6,387 nucleotides of DNA from an uncultured Coriobacteriaceae bacterium (lineage in GTDB: Bacteria; Actinomycetota; Coriobacteriia; Coriobacteriales; QAMH01), in contig CACZQA010000287.1 of the NCBI GenBank assembly GCA_902783175.1, positions 1 through 6,387 on the forward strand, in the 5' to 3' direction. Below the pieces are notes generated by a model, which made no database searches, was not told where the DNA came from, and saw nothing but the letters and a program-made list of their open reading frames with translations. The translations under genes and the position numbers were made by a program. Positions within the stretch are counted from its first letter, which is position 1. Each line of letters begins with the position of its first letter. Positions 1-6,225 of the stretch are shown here, piece after piece.

Positions 1-1252
1 CGTTGATGGCGAGGTAGTTGTAGCCGCTGGTCGAGCTGCCCGCCGACGAGTCGGACTGCTTGCCGTTGAACAGGCTCGGCGCCGTGGAGCCAGTCGGGAC
101 GAGCACGCCCGACTGCCCGATGAGCGAGTTCCAGAAGCCTCCGCGGTAGCGGCCGTAGTAGCCGAGCTGGTCATAGACCATGTCAGCCGTGTAGACCTTG
201 TCGCACCAGGTGGGAACAGACTCCGCATCGTACTTGGTGGTCTCGCCCGTGCACGCGTCCACGAGGATGGCGCCGTCGTAGTCCTCGCCACCGAACAGCC
301 CGATGCGCATGTTGACCGTCGGGACGATCCAGTACGGGTTGCCGTCGTCATCGAGCTCGAACGCCGCGACGCCGAACATTTCGGTCGGATACTGGAAGCG
401 CACGTAGCGGTACAGGTAGTTGTTGAAGTGCTCGCCCGTCGATATGTGCATGTAATGGCCTTCGGGCAGGCGCACGAGCTGCGTGTCCTGCGTCGCCATA
501 TTGACCGTCACGAATCCGGGGAGGCCCTGCATCGTGTTAGTGATCCACTTGATGGGGTCGGCGTATACGAGCGGCGCGACGCGATACGGCGCGTTCTTGT
601 AGTTGATCTGCGTGTACGAGTCGTAGCCCTCGTCGATGCCGAACTGGCTGACGAGGTCGCTCATCTCGCCAATGGTCCTGCTGCCCAAACGTACGGCCGT
701 CCCCTTGTCGACCACGGGCACGCTGTTCATGGAAATCTCGTTAATGTCTTCGGAGAAGTTACCATCTTCGACCTGCACGAGCGCCGAGTACGCACGCGCG
801 TTGAAGAACGGCGAGCTTGCCACGTTGCCGATGATCAGGCCCAAGATCAACACGAGGATGAGCACGATAATCCAGAAGATAAAACCATGCTGCTTCTTCT
901 CGCCCTTGGCGCGCTTGCGGTGGCGGCGCTTGCTAGAAGACTCCTCCCCCATGTCGCCTGCGCCCTCAGCAGAGCTCGACGCCGAATTGCCGCGGCGGCG
1001 GAACAGCCCCGTCAGCGCGCCGAGAAAGCCCTCGCGGCGCAGTGTGTCGCCGAAATCCGTGACGAACTCCGAGCCGGCGTCGTGCAGGCGCGGCAGCCCA
1101 AAGCACACGCCGATGACGACGAGGCACCAGATGACGAACCACCAGAAGTCGACGCTTTTGATGTTGATGGGCGGAATCGTGATGTAGTAGAAGATTCCGA
1201 TTACCACGACCGTGATAATCGCCGGGATCACAAATCTCGTTTTGACGTTCAT
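1..1252 (-). CDS. Unrecognised membrane protein with large extracellular C-terminal region (3' end outside window)
   Basis: An open frame of 417 codons runs from an ATG at 1252 to the left edge without a stop, so the C-terminus is missing. The start is supported by AAAGGAAG at 1264-1257. Two hydrophobic segments lie near the N-terminus (about residues 7-27 and 36-54). A hydrophilic, serine- and arginine-containing loop follows and ends in a strongly basic stretch (about 107-122, rich in K, R and H). A third membrane segment is at about 123-145. The basic stretch before it predicts that residues after about 146 lie outside the cell. The outer part has short beta-like stretches such as PYWIVPTVNMRIGLFGGEDY (307-326) and DGAILVDACTGET (326-338), faintly reminiscent of PepSY-like folds. 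It ends in a Ser/Gly-rich linker (about 398-410) followed by YNYLAIN, which may begin another similar unit. I do not recognise a named family with confidence. The gene follows the Hsp70 paralogue by 37 bp on the same strand, so it is probably co-transcribed with it. Confidence 0.85.
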   Translation of the reverse strand, partial: MNVKTRFVIPAIITVVVIGIFYYITIPPINIKSVDFWWFVIWCLVVIGVCFGLPRLHDAGSEFVTDFGDTLRREGFLGALTGLFRRRGNSASSSAEGAGDMGEESSSKRRHRKRAKGEKKQHGFIFWIIVLILVLILGLIIGNVASSPFFNARAYSALVQVEDGNFSEDINEISMNSVPVVDKGTAVRLGSRTIGEMSDLVSQFGIDEGYDSYTQINYKNAPYRVAPLVYADPIKWITNTMQGLPGFVTVNMATQDTQLVRLPEGHYMHISTGEHFNNYLYRYVRFQYPTEMFGVAAFELDDDGNPYWIVPTVNMRIGLFGGEDYDGAILVDACTGETTKYDAESVPTWCDKVYTADMVYDQLGYYGRYRGGFWNSLIGQSGVLVPTGSTAPSLFNGKQSDSSAGSSTSGYNYLAIN

Positions 1253-1256
1253 TCGT

Positions 1257-1264
1257 CTTCCTTT
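1257..1264 (-). promoter_or_regulatory. Ribosome binding site of the membrane protein gene
   Basis: AAAGGAAG on the minus strand lies 4-5 nt upstream of the ATG at 1252. It fixes the start and shows independent initiation despite the short gap after the Hsp70 stop. A weak inverted repeat (TTCGC at 1263-1267, GCGAA at 1277-1281) abuts the site and could partly occlude it in the mRNA. Confidence 0.6.
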
Positions 1265-1289
1265 CGCATGCATCGGGCGAAGCTACGTG

Positions 1290-2771
1290 CTACGAGCCAT
1301 CCGTCAGACGCTTGTGCGCGGCTTCGATCTGCCGCTGCGACATGTTCGAAGAACCCTCGATCCGGATGTTTGCCGCTTTGCCGCTTCCCAGCTCCTTGGC
1401 GGTGACGTGGACGATTCCATTCGCGTCGATCTGGAACGTGACCTCGATCTGCGGCTTTTGCATGCCGAGGTGCAGCCCACCCAGGCGGAACTTGCCGAGC
1501 GACGTGTTCTGGCTCGCGCGCGGTGCCTCGCCTTGGAGCACGTTGATCTCGACCATCGTCTGCATGGGCGTCACGGTCGTGTATATCTCGCTGTGCATGG
1601 CCGGCAGGGTCGAGTTTCGCGGGATGAGCACGCTCACGCCGTCGTTGATGACCTCGATGCCGAGCGAGTGCGGCGTCACGTCGAGCAGGAGCAACCCTCC
1701 GACTTCGCCCGACAAAACGCCTGCCTGCAGGCATGCGCCAATCGCGACGCTCTCGTCGGGGTTGATGCTCTCGCTCGGCTCCTTGCCGATGAGGTTGCGT
1801 ACGGCCTGCTTGACGGCGGGAATGCGGCTCGAGCCACCCACCATGAGCACCTTGCCGATAGACGAGGCGGTCTTGCCGGCATCGGCGAGCGCGCGCTGGC
1901 ACGGCCCCATTGTCCGCTCGACCAAATCGTGCGTGAGCTTGTCGAACTCGGCGCGCGTGACCTGCGTTTCGAAGTGAATTGGCTGCTTGTCCTTGGTGGC
2001 GAGGAACGGCAGGTTGACCGTCGTCTGCATGACAGCGGAAAGTTCCTTCTTCGCGTTTTCCGCCGCCTCGCGCAGGCGGCTCATCGCCGCCGGCTCGCCG
2101 TGCACGTCCACGCCGCTTTCGCTCTTGAAGCGCCGCGCGAGCTCCTCGGTGAGGCGCGCGTCGAAGTCGTCTCCGCCCAGGTGGTTGTCGCCTGCCGTGG
2201 CCAGGACCTCGATGACGCCGTTTTGGATGGAGAGGATGGAGACGTCGAAGGTGCCTCCGCCCAGGTCGTAGACCATGACGGCCTTGTCCTCTTCCTTGTC
2301 CACCCCGTAGGCCAGCGCGGCTGCCGTCGGCTCGTTGACGATGCGCTGCACGTTGAGGCCGGCGATGACGCCGGCATCCTTCGTGGCCTGGCGCTGCGCG
2401 TCGGTGAAGTAGGCGGGCACGGTGATGACCGCATCGGTGACAGGCTCGCCCAGATATTTCTCGGCATCCCGCTTGAGCTTGTCCAAGATCATGGCGGAGA
2501 TCTCTTGCGGGAGGTACTTCTTGCGGTCGATCTGGATGGGGCGCGTCGAGCCCATCTGCCGCTTGATCGACACGATGGTACGGTCGGGGTTCATCGCCTG
2601 CTGGCGACGGGCGACCTCGCCGACGAGGCGCTCCCCCTTCTTGCTGAACGCCACGACGGACGGCGTCGTGCGCGAGCCCTCGGCGTTGGGGATGACGACG
2701 GGCTTGTCGCCTTCCATCACCGCGACGCAGGAGTTGGTGGTGCCGAGGTCGATGCCGATGAGCTTACTCAT
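1290..2771 (-). CDS. Lidless Hsp70 (DnaK-like) chaperone paralogue
   Basis: A 493-residue Hsp70. Seen: phosphate-1 motif GIDLGTTNS (6-14), the catalytic lysine K70 in [18 protein letters not shown] (146-156), phosphate-2 motif DLGGGTFD (169-176) and the adenosine motif [11 protein letters not shown] (308-318). The linker LLLLDVTP (360-367) leads into a beta-sandwich substrate domain (about 368-475). The nucleotide domain is of the Gram-positive type, without the roughly 24-residue loop of proteobacterial DnaK. Residues matching the J-protein contacts of E. coli DnaK (R167, N170, T173, D393) are kept as R143, N146, T149 and D364, so ATPase stimulation by a J-protein is plausible. DnaK normally has about 600-640 residues; this protein stops inside what would be the first lid helix, so the helical lid is absent. 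Only 37 bp follow before the next gene, so no detached lid is encoded. The peptide-arch position of E. coli M404 is isoleucine (I375). Expected role: ATP-driven binding of unfolded segments in the cytoplasm with weak substrate retention. It is probably a paralogue of a full-length dnaK elsewhere. Confidence 0.95.
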   Translation of the reverse strand: MSKLIGIDLGTTNSCVAVMEGDKPVVIPNAEGSRTTPSVVAFSKKGERLVGEVARRQQAMNPDRTIVSIKRQMGSTRPIQIDRKKYLPQEISAMILDKLKRDAEKYLGEPVTDAVITVPAYFTDAQRQATKDAGVIAGLNVQRIVNEPTAAALAYGVDKEEDKAVMVYDLGGGTFDVSILSIQNGVIEVLATAGDNHLGGDDFDARLTEELARRFKSESGVDVHGEPAAMSRLREAAENAKKELSAVMQTTVNLPFLATKDKQPIHFETQVTRAEFDKLTHDLVERTMGPCQRALADAGKTASSIGKVLMVGGSSRIPAVKQAVRNLIGKEPSESINPDESVAIGACLQAGVLSGEVGGLLLLDVTPHSLGIEVINDGVSVLIPRNSTLPAMHSEIYTTVTPMQTMVEINVLQGEAPRASQNTSLGKFRLGGLHLGMQKPQIEVTFQIDANGIVHVTAKELGSGKAANIRIEGSSNMSQRQIEAAHKRLTDGS

Positions 2772-3330
2772 GAAACTCCTTCACGAAATGGGCGATAAGT
2801 GCTGCAGACGTGGGCGTGCACAGCTCCCCTTCGAGCCTGGTGGCCTGCACCGGGATGTTGAAGCGCTCGAGGATGGCGGCGGTTGCGGGGGCGGGAATGT
2901 CGAGCACGCCGTGCGCGCATTCCACCGTGCCGCTGCCCACCTGCACGGGCGTGGCGGTGATCTTCTTCGGCGCGATGAGCTCGATGGCGGTGCAGATGCC
3001 GAGGATGGCGCGGCAGGTCATGGCCTCACCGACCTCGTGGAAGTGCGTCTCGGACACCTCGCAGCCGTGCACCTTGGCCTCCGCCTCGGCAAGGATCCGG
3101 TAGACCTCCTTGGCCTCGGACTTTGCGAAGTCGCTTGCAACCGTCGTGTCGATGGCGGTGCAGACCTCGTCGAAGTTGTTGAGGTGCAGGCTCGCCGGGA
3201 TGCTCTCGTCGTCGACGACGTAGGCAATGCGGGTCTTCTCGGGCTTGTCGAGTAGCTCGATGGTCCTGCCGAAAATCGCCTGGCGCGTTGCCGTGCGGGA
3301 GAGGTCGAAATGGAGTTCGTCTCGTGCCAC
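2764..3330 (-). CDS. Short LarC1-like protein (LarC/DUF111-type nickel insertion family, core only)
   Basis: A 188-residue protein. I place the start at GTG 3330 because AGGAAGG lies 8 nt upstream and family resemblance begins after it; the open frame continues upstream only through a terminator. Residues from about 50 on resemble the second half of LarC1: THFHEVG (95-101), [11 protein letters not shown] (131-141), LDIPAPAT (143-150) and [11 protein letters not shown] (168-178, family usually TPTGAA). LarC is known to insert nickel into the pyridinium-bisthiocarboxylate nucleotide cofactor of lactate racemase and related enzymes, in a CTP-dependent reaction. Missing here are the N-terminal FSGISGDM-type signature, the His-rich loop and the entire CTP-binding LarC2 half. 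The acidic GAVDSIVD-type stretch after HEVG is replaced by GEAMTCRAI. Full cyclometallase activity is therefore doubtful; a metal-binding or cofactor-handling role is only inference. The stop overlaps the Hsp70 start in ATGAGTAA, so the two genes form an operon. No larA, larB or larE is visible. Confidence 0.85.
   Translation of the reverse strand: MARDELHFDLSRTATRQAIFGRTIELLDKPEKTRIAYVVDDESIPASLHLNNFDEVCTAIDTTVASDFAKSEAKEVYRILAEAEAKVHGCEVSETHFHEVGEAMTCRAILGICTAIELIAPKKITATPVQVGSGTVECAHGVLDIPAPATAAILERFNIPVQATRLEGELCTPTSAALIAHFVKEFHE
2776..2781 (-). promoter_or_regulatory. Ribosome binding site of the Hsp70 gene, inside the LarC-like gene
   Basis: AAGGAG on the minus strand lies 4 nt before the ATG at 2771, within the last codons of the upstream LarC-like gene. 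Together with the 8-bp gene overlap it supports translational coupling and confirms the Hsp70 start. Confidence 0.7.
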
Positions 3331-3445
3331 TTTGCGGTCCTTCCTGTGGGAAACCGTGACATACAGCTGTTTTGATAATGCTGCATTTCGCGCCGCAATA
3401 AAAGCGCGATTTCCAAGTGTTTGGCTTTCGTCACGTAGCCGCCCT
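3331..3445 (-). promoter_or_regulatory. Leader and probable promoter region of the LarC-like/Hsp70 operon
   Basis: This stretch lies between the upstream terminator and the GTG at 3330 and is richer in A/T than its surroundings, so the operon promoter is expected here. I cannot assign convincing -35/-10 hexamers; a TATCAA stretch at 3374-3379 (minus strand) is the best -10-like sequence. An inverted repeat, TCGCGC at 3388-3393 and GCGCGA at 3404-3409, could be a regulator site. No CIRCE-type (TTAGCACTC/GAGTGCTAA) or HAIR-type (CTTGAGT/ACTCAAG) heat-shock operator is present. The ribosome binding site AGGAAGG is at 3345-3339. Confidence 0.35.
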
Positions 3446-3487
3446 AAAAACGAGGGGCATGCGCCCCATTTGAGCACATGCCCCTTG
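3446..3487 (-). terminator. Rho-independent terminator of the L,D-transpeptidase gene
   Basis: Read on the minus strand, an 11-pair stem (arms 3487-3477 and 3461-3451, one G-U pair, 15-nt loop) is followed immediately by five T (3450-3446). An alternative smaller hairpin, GGGGC-GCAT-GCCCC, can form from part of the loop and the distal arm and also ends three nt before the T run. The structure begins 22 nt after the transpeptidase stop, so it ends that transcript and insulates the LarC-like/Hsp70 operon downstream. Confidence 0.85.
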
Positions 3488-3508
3488 CCTTGAACGAGCC
3501 GCCAGAAT

Positions 3509-5227
3509 CTAGCGGATGAAGATCGGAATCCCCGCACTGACGCGGTTGTACAGCTCGACGATGTCGGAGTTGGCGAGCCTGACGCAGCCATGGCTGCCGG
3601 GCGAGCCCAGCTGGCCGGTGTTCGTCGTCCCGTGCAGGAAGATGCCGCCACCGCAGCTGACCGCCAGCGCGCGCAAGCCCAGCGGGTTGTTCGGCCCCGG
3701 CGGGATGCTCTCGGGCATATCCGCCGCCCACTCGCTGTGCGGGTTGTACCAGGTCGGCGAGGCGTCCTTGTACGAGAGCTTCCAGTCGCCCTTGGGCGTG
3801 GAGTACCCGGACTTGCCCGGCGTGCAGGGGTAGCTCTTCACCTCGCTGCCGTTCTCGTACAGGTGCACCCGGCATGCGTTCGTGTCGACGTAGATCGCCT
3901 GCCCCGGCGTCGTGACCTTGGGGTCTTCGGTATCGATCTCGCCCTTGACCGCGATAACCGCCGCGTTTTTCTCGCCCACGGCGAGGATCTCGTCTTGGAT
4001 GGCGGCAACCGTCGCATCGACGTTGACCTTCTGGCCTTTCTCGGCGGCTGTTGCCTTGAGCGCGTTCGTGGCCTTGTCGTAGGTGTAGCCGGCGTCCTTC
4101 GGGTCCTTGTCGATGCCGCTCGCAATCTCGGTCACCTTGTCGGAGAGCTGGTCTGCCGACGGCACGCAGACTGTGATGACGTTGTAGGTCTCGGTCGTGC
4201 CGCCGAAGAGCTCCTTGACGCGGTCGATCCAACGCTCCCACATGGGCTTGTCGTACGGGGCAAAGGCCGCATCGACGGTCTTTTGGGTGTCGACCGTCCC
4301 GACATCGCGCAGGTCGATGGAGAAGCTGTCCGTGCCGAGCGTGAGCTTGACGTCTGCCACCAGCCCGCTTTCCATACGTGCCTTGATGGTGGAGGAAAGC
4401 TCGTCTGCCGTCATGCCCGACACGTCGGTGTTGCCGTCGAGCATCGTCTTGGTGGGGACCTTCTGGATGCGCTGCCCGTCGTCGTAGGCAAGCGCCGCGC
4501 AGCACCCGCCGACGATCGCAGCGAGCACGATCAGGACGACGAGCAGGACTTTCAAGCCCGTGTGCTTCTTCTTTTTCTTGGGCGCATCTTGGACGTCCTC
4601 GGCAGCTTGCGCAGGCTCGCGCGCGGGGATGACCGGCACAACGGGAAGCTCGCCGGTGGGCGTGTCCTCGTCGTCGATGTCGTCGAGCCAGTTGCCCTGT
4701 GCCTCGATTCTCTCGAAATCATCTGCGTGCTCGGGAGCCGCCCCGTCAGCCGCATCGAGTTCTTCGGAGCTGAGCACAGTCGTTGCGTCGGCGCTCGCAC
4801 CGTCCTCGAGAGCCGCCCCGTCCGCATGGCCCTCGTCCTTCGCAGAATCGACATCGCTCTCGGCGCCTTTGTCGTCTGCCTCCGGCACGGACACATCATC
4901 CGCATCGGCGCGCACCTCGCGCCTCGCCGCCGCGTCTACCTGCTCGTCGCTGGCGCCAGGCGTATCGCCTTCTAGCGCCTCGCGCGCCTCGGGGCGTTCT
5001 GATGCTATGTCGTCGACGATGGCGCTGGCCGTCTGTGTGAGCTTTGTGTCCTCGTCGGCATCTCTAATGCCGTCGACGATCCGGTCCGCCTGCTCGTCGT
5101 AGCTTTCAACGAGGTCCCTCGGCTTCAGGATGCCCGTGAGCGCGGGCTCCTCGACCGCATCGGGGCCCTCGTCGATAGTGGTATCGGCGTCATGTGCGCC
5201 GTTGTCTGAAACATCGTCTTTTGTCAT
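3509..5227 (-). CDS. Membrane-anchored L,D-transpeptidase (YkuD domain)
   Basis: A 572-residue protein counted from ATG 5227. Residues 1-216 are strongly acidic, rich in D, E and A, and probably disordered in the cytoplasm. A basic stop (KKKKKH, 217-222) precedes one membrane segment (about 225-247), giving a type II topology with the C-terminus outside. Residues about 255-430 resemble the substrate-groove domain (PG_binding_4/VanW-like) found before YkuD domains, e.g. DGNTDVSGMTADELSSTI (264-281). The YkuD domain spans about 442-572, with the active-site set H532, S545, H546, G547, C548 and R550 (HGTTNTGQLGSPGSHGCVR, 532-550). L,D-transpeptidases of this type use the cysteine to make 3-3 cross-links in peptidoglycan and are insensitive to most penicillins. 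The start is uncertain: the frame extends in phase to ATG 5242 and to GTG 5290, the latter with AAGG 7-8 nt upstream. That extension uses rarer codons, so I prefer 5227. It is monocistronic by its terminator and divergent from the reductase gene. Confidence 0.93.
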   Translation of the reverse strand: MTKDDVSDNGAHDADTTIDEGPDAVEEPALTGILKPRDLVESYDEQADRIVDGIRDADEDTKLTQTASAIVDDIASERPEAREALEGDTPGASDEQVDAAARREVRADADDVSVPEADDKGAESDVDSAKDEGHADGAALEDGASADATTVLSSEELDAADGAAPEHADDFERIEAQGNWLDDIDDEDTPTGELPVVPVIPAREPAQAAEDVQDAPKKKKKHTGLKVLLVVLIVLAAIVGGCCAALAYDDGQRIQKVPTKTMLDGNTDVSGMTADELSSTIKARMESGLVADVKLTLGTDSFSIDLRDVGTVDTQKTVDAAFAPYDKPMWERWIDRVKELFGGTTETYNVITVCVPSADQLSDKVTEIASGIDKDPKDAGYTYDKATNALKATAAEKGQKVNVDATVAAIQDEILAVGEKNAAVIAVKGEIDTEDPKVTTPGQAIYVDTNACRVHLYENGSEVKSYPCTPGKSGYSTPKGDWKLSYKDASPTWYNPHSEWAADMPESIPPGPNNPLGLRALAVSCGGGIFLHGTTNTGQLGSPGSHGCVRLANSDIVELYNRVSAGIPIFIR

Positions 5228-5335
5228 CGATAATCCCATCATGACAGTCCCGCATGCTCTGCATTTCTCGTTCTCGATTGCGGGTTGCACTATCTTACCT
5301 TAGATTTGTTCAAATGTATCATCGTATCGGGCGAA

Positions 5336-5364
5336 GCACCCCGAGGGCATGCCCGCCGTGGTGC
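5336..5364 (+). other. Stem-loop in the leader of the reductase gene
   Basis: Outer arms GCACC (5336-5340) and GGTGC (5360-5364) enclose a perfect 10-bp palindrome GGGCATGCCC (5345-5354), with CG/CG pairing between them. The structure lies 37 nt before the GTG start. No T run follows on either strand, so it is not a standard terminator. It could affect mRNA stability or be a protein site. Confidence 0.35.
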
Positions 5365-5391
5365 AAGCGTAACCAAAGGTCAGCAGCGAAC

Positions 5392-5395
5392 GGAG
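5392..5395 (+). promoter_or_regulatory. Ribosome binding site deciding the reductase GTG start
   Basis: GGAG lies 6 nt before GTG 5402. The alternative in-frame ATG at 5285 would add 39 residues without dehydrogenase resemblance and would read through the divergent promoter region, so the GTG is preferred. Confidence 0.65.
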
Positions 5396-5401
5396 TGTCA
5401 A

Positions 5402-6184
5402 GTGAAGATTGCCATCGTGACCGGCGCGTCGAGCGGTATGGGCCGCGAGTACGCGAAGCTCGCCGACGCGTCGGGAGACTACGGGGAGATTTGGCTCATC
5501 GCGCGCCGCGAGGAGCGCCTTGCCGCGCTCGCGGAAACGCTTGAGACGCCCGCACGAGTGCTCCCGCTCGACCTGACCCGAAGAAACGCCGCGCCCTTGG
5601 TGAAAGAGCAGCTCGAACAACGCGCTGCCGGCGACGAGGCGTTCGAGGTCGGCCTGCTCGTCAACGCCGCAGGCTTTGGAAAGTTCGGCACCTTCGAGGA
5701 CATGGGACTCGACGAGGTCGACGACATGATCGACCTGAACTGCCGTGCGCTCGTGGACCTGACGCAAACCGCCCTGCCCTTCATGCGCCGCGGCGCGCGC
5801 ATCCTGGAGTTTGCCTCGAGCGCCGGGTTCCAGCCGCTGCCCGGCCTGAACGTCTACGCCGCGAGCAAGGCCTTCGTCATCTCGTACACGCGCGCGCTGC
5901 GCCGCGAGCTGCACGGGCGGGGCATTCGCGTCACCGCCGTGTGCCCGATCTGGATCAAGACCGAGTTCGTCGAGGTTGCCCGTCGCACCGCGAACGGCCA
6001 GACCGTCAGACACCCCTGGCCGCAGCTTTCCCCGCGCCGCGTGGCGCGCTGGTCGACGCTCGTCAACAAGGCCAACTACCCCATCGCGACCTGCTCGGTG
6101 TTCGCGTTTCTGATGCGCATCGCCGGCAAGATCATTCCCTCCCCGCTCATCATGTGGATCTGGGCAGGGCTGCGCCGAATCTAG
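5402..6184 (+). CDS. Short-chain dehydrogenase/reductase (SDR family, NAD(P)-dependent)
   Basis: A 260-residue protein of classical SDR length. Seen: the nucleotide-binding motif TGASSGMG (7-14) directly after the first strand VKIAIV, NAAG (88-91), and the catalytic set N113, S139, Y152 and K156 (YAASK) with the usual Ser-Tyr spacing. Arginines after the second strand (ARR, 34-36) favour NADPH over NADH. The usual PG motif after the sixth strand is CPIW (181-184), with isoleucine in place of glycine. The C-terminal tail is hydrophobic and tryptophan-containing (IIPSPLIMWIWAG, 244-256), which suggests membrane association or a lipid-like substrate pocket. Substrate cannot be told from sequence. 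It is divergent from the L,D-transpeptidase and followed after 14 nt by the first possible AzlC start codon; no terminator separates them, so read-through into azlC is possible. Confidence 0.93.
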   Translation: MKIAIVTGASSGMGREYAKLADASGDYGEIWLIARREERLAALAETLETPARVLPLDLTRRNAAPLVKEQLEQRAAGDEAFEVGLLVNAAGFGKFGTFEDMGLDEVDDMIDLNCRALVDLTQTALPFMRRGARILEFASSAGFQPLPGLNVYAASKAFVISYTRALRRELHGRGIRVTAVCPIWIKTEFVEVARRTANGQTVRHPWPQLSPRRVARWSTLVNKANYPIATCSVFAFLMRIAGKIIPSPLIMWIWAGLRRI

Positions 6185-6217
6185 CACTTCAAAAACACAT
6201 GCTAGATGAAGTAATAT
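6179..6217 (+). promoter_or_regulatory. Inverted repeat and possible promoter upstream of azlC
   Basis: A perfect 8-bp inverted repeat, ATCTAGCA (6179-6186) and TGCTAGAT (6200-6207), has half-sites 21 bp apart, i.e. two helical turns. It overlaps the reductase stop codon. A TAATAT box (6212-6217) follows, with TTCAAA (6188-6193) as a poor -35 between the half-sites. A regulator bound here would cover the -35 region. No T run follows, so a terminator is unlikely. Confidence 0.45.
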
Positions 6218-6225
6218 CAAGCGTT

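Larger units (their letters stand above)
5228..5401. promoter_or_regulatory. Divergent promoter region between the L,D-transpeptidase and reductase genes
   Basis: This is the only clearly A/T-rich patch between the two divergent genes (about 5290-5326), so promoters for both should lie here. On the minus strand TAAGAT (5297-5292) is a fair -10 candidate but has no good -35 at 17 bp. On the plus strand TATCAT (5317-5322) has the weak TTACCT (5295-5300) at 16 bp. A small inverted repeat ATTTG-TT-CAAAT (5304-5315) sits in the middle and could bind a regulator of both genes. Part of this region may be coding if the transpeptidase starts at 5290. Confidence 0.4.

Noticed and set aside
428..1405. 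Plus-strand open frames opposite the membrane protein gene
   Set aside because: The minus strand gives clear membrane segments and a ribosome binding site; the plus-strand products are low-complexity and His/Arg-rich.
1212..2798. Long open frame of 528 codons on the plus strand opposite the Hsp70 gene
   Set aside because: It is rich in R, H, D, L and V with no recognisable motifs, and it is the mirror of GC-biased codons in a certain Hsp70 gene.
3207..3220. Perfect 14-bp palindrome CGTCGTCGACGACG
   Set aside because: It encodes a Val-Val-Asp-Asp run with the preferred GTC and GAC codons inside the LarC-like gene, so codon bias explains it.
3331..3651. In-frame extension of the LarC-like protein to an ATG at 3651
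   Set aside because: It would read through the transpeptidase coding end and its terminator, and the added residues do not resemble the missing LarC1 N-terminus. GTG 3330 has a good ribosome binding site.
4499..4506. Twin cysteines at the outer end of the transpeptidase membrane segment, resembling a lipobox (VGGC)
   Set aside because: They lie more than 240 residues from the N-terminus, after a long cytoplasmic tail, where lipoprotein signal peptidase processing is not expected.
3590..4975. Long open frame of 461 codons on the plus strand opposite the L,D-transpeptidase
   Set aside because: It has no domain resemblance and an arginine- and valine-rich composition typical of an antisense shadow of a D/E/A-rich protein.
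5285..5401. In-frame extension of the reductase to ATG 5285
   Set aside because: The added residues precede the first beta strand of the dinucleotide fold, do not look like SDR sequence, and cross the A/T-rich divergent promoter region.
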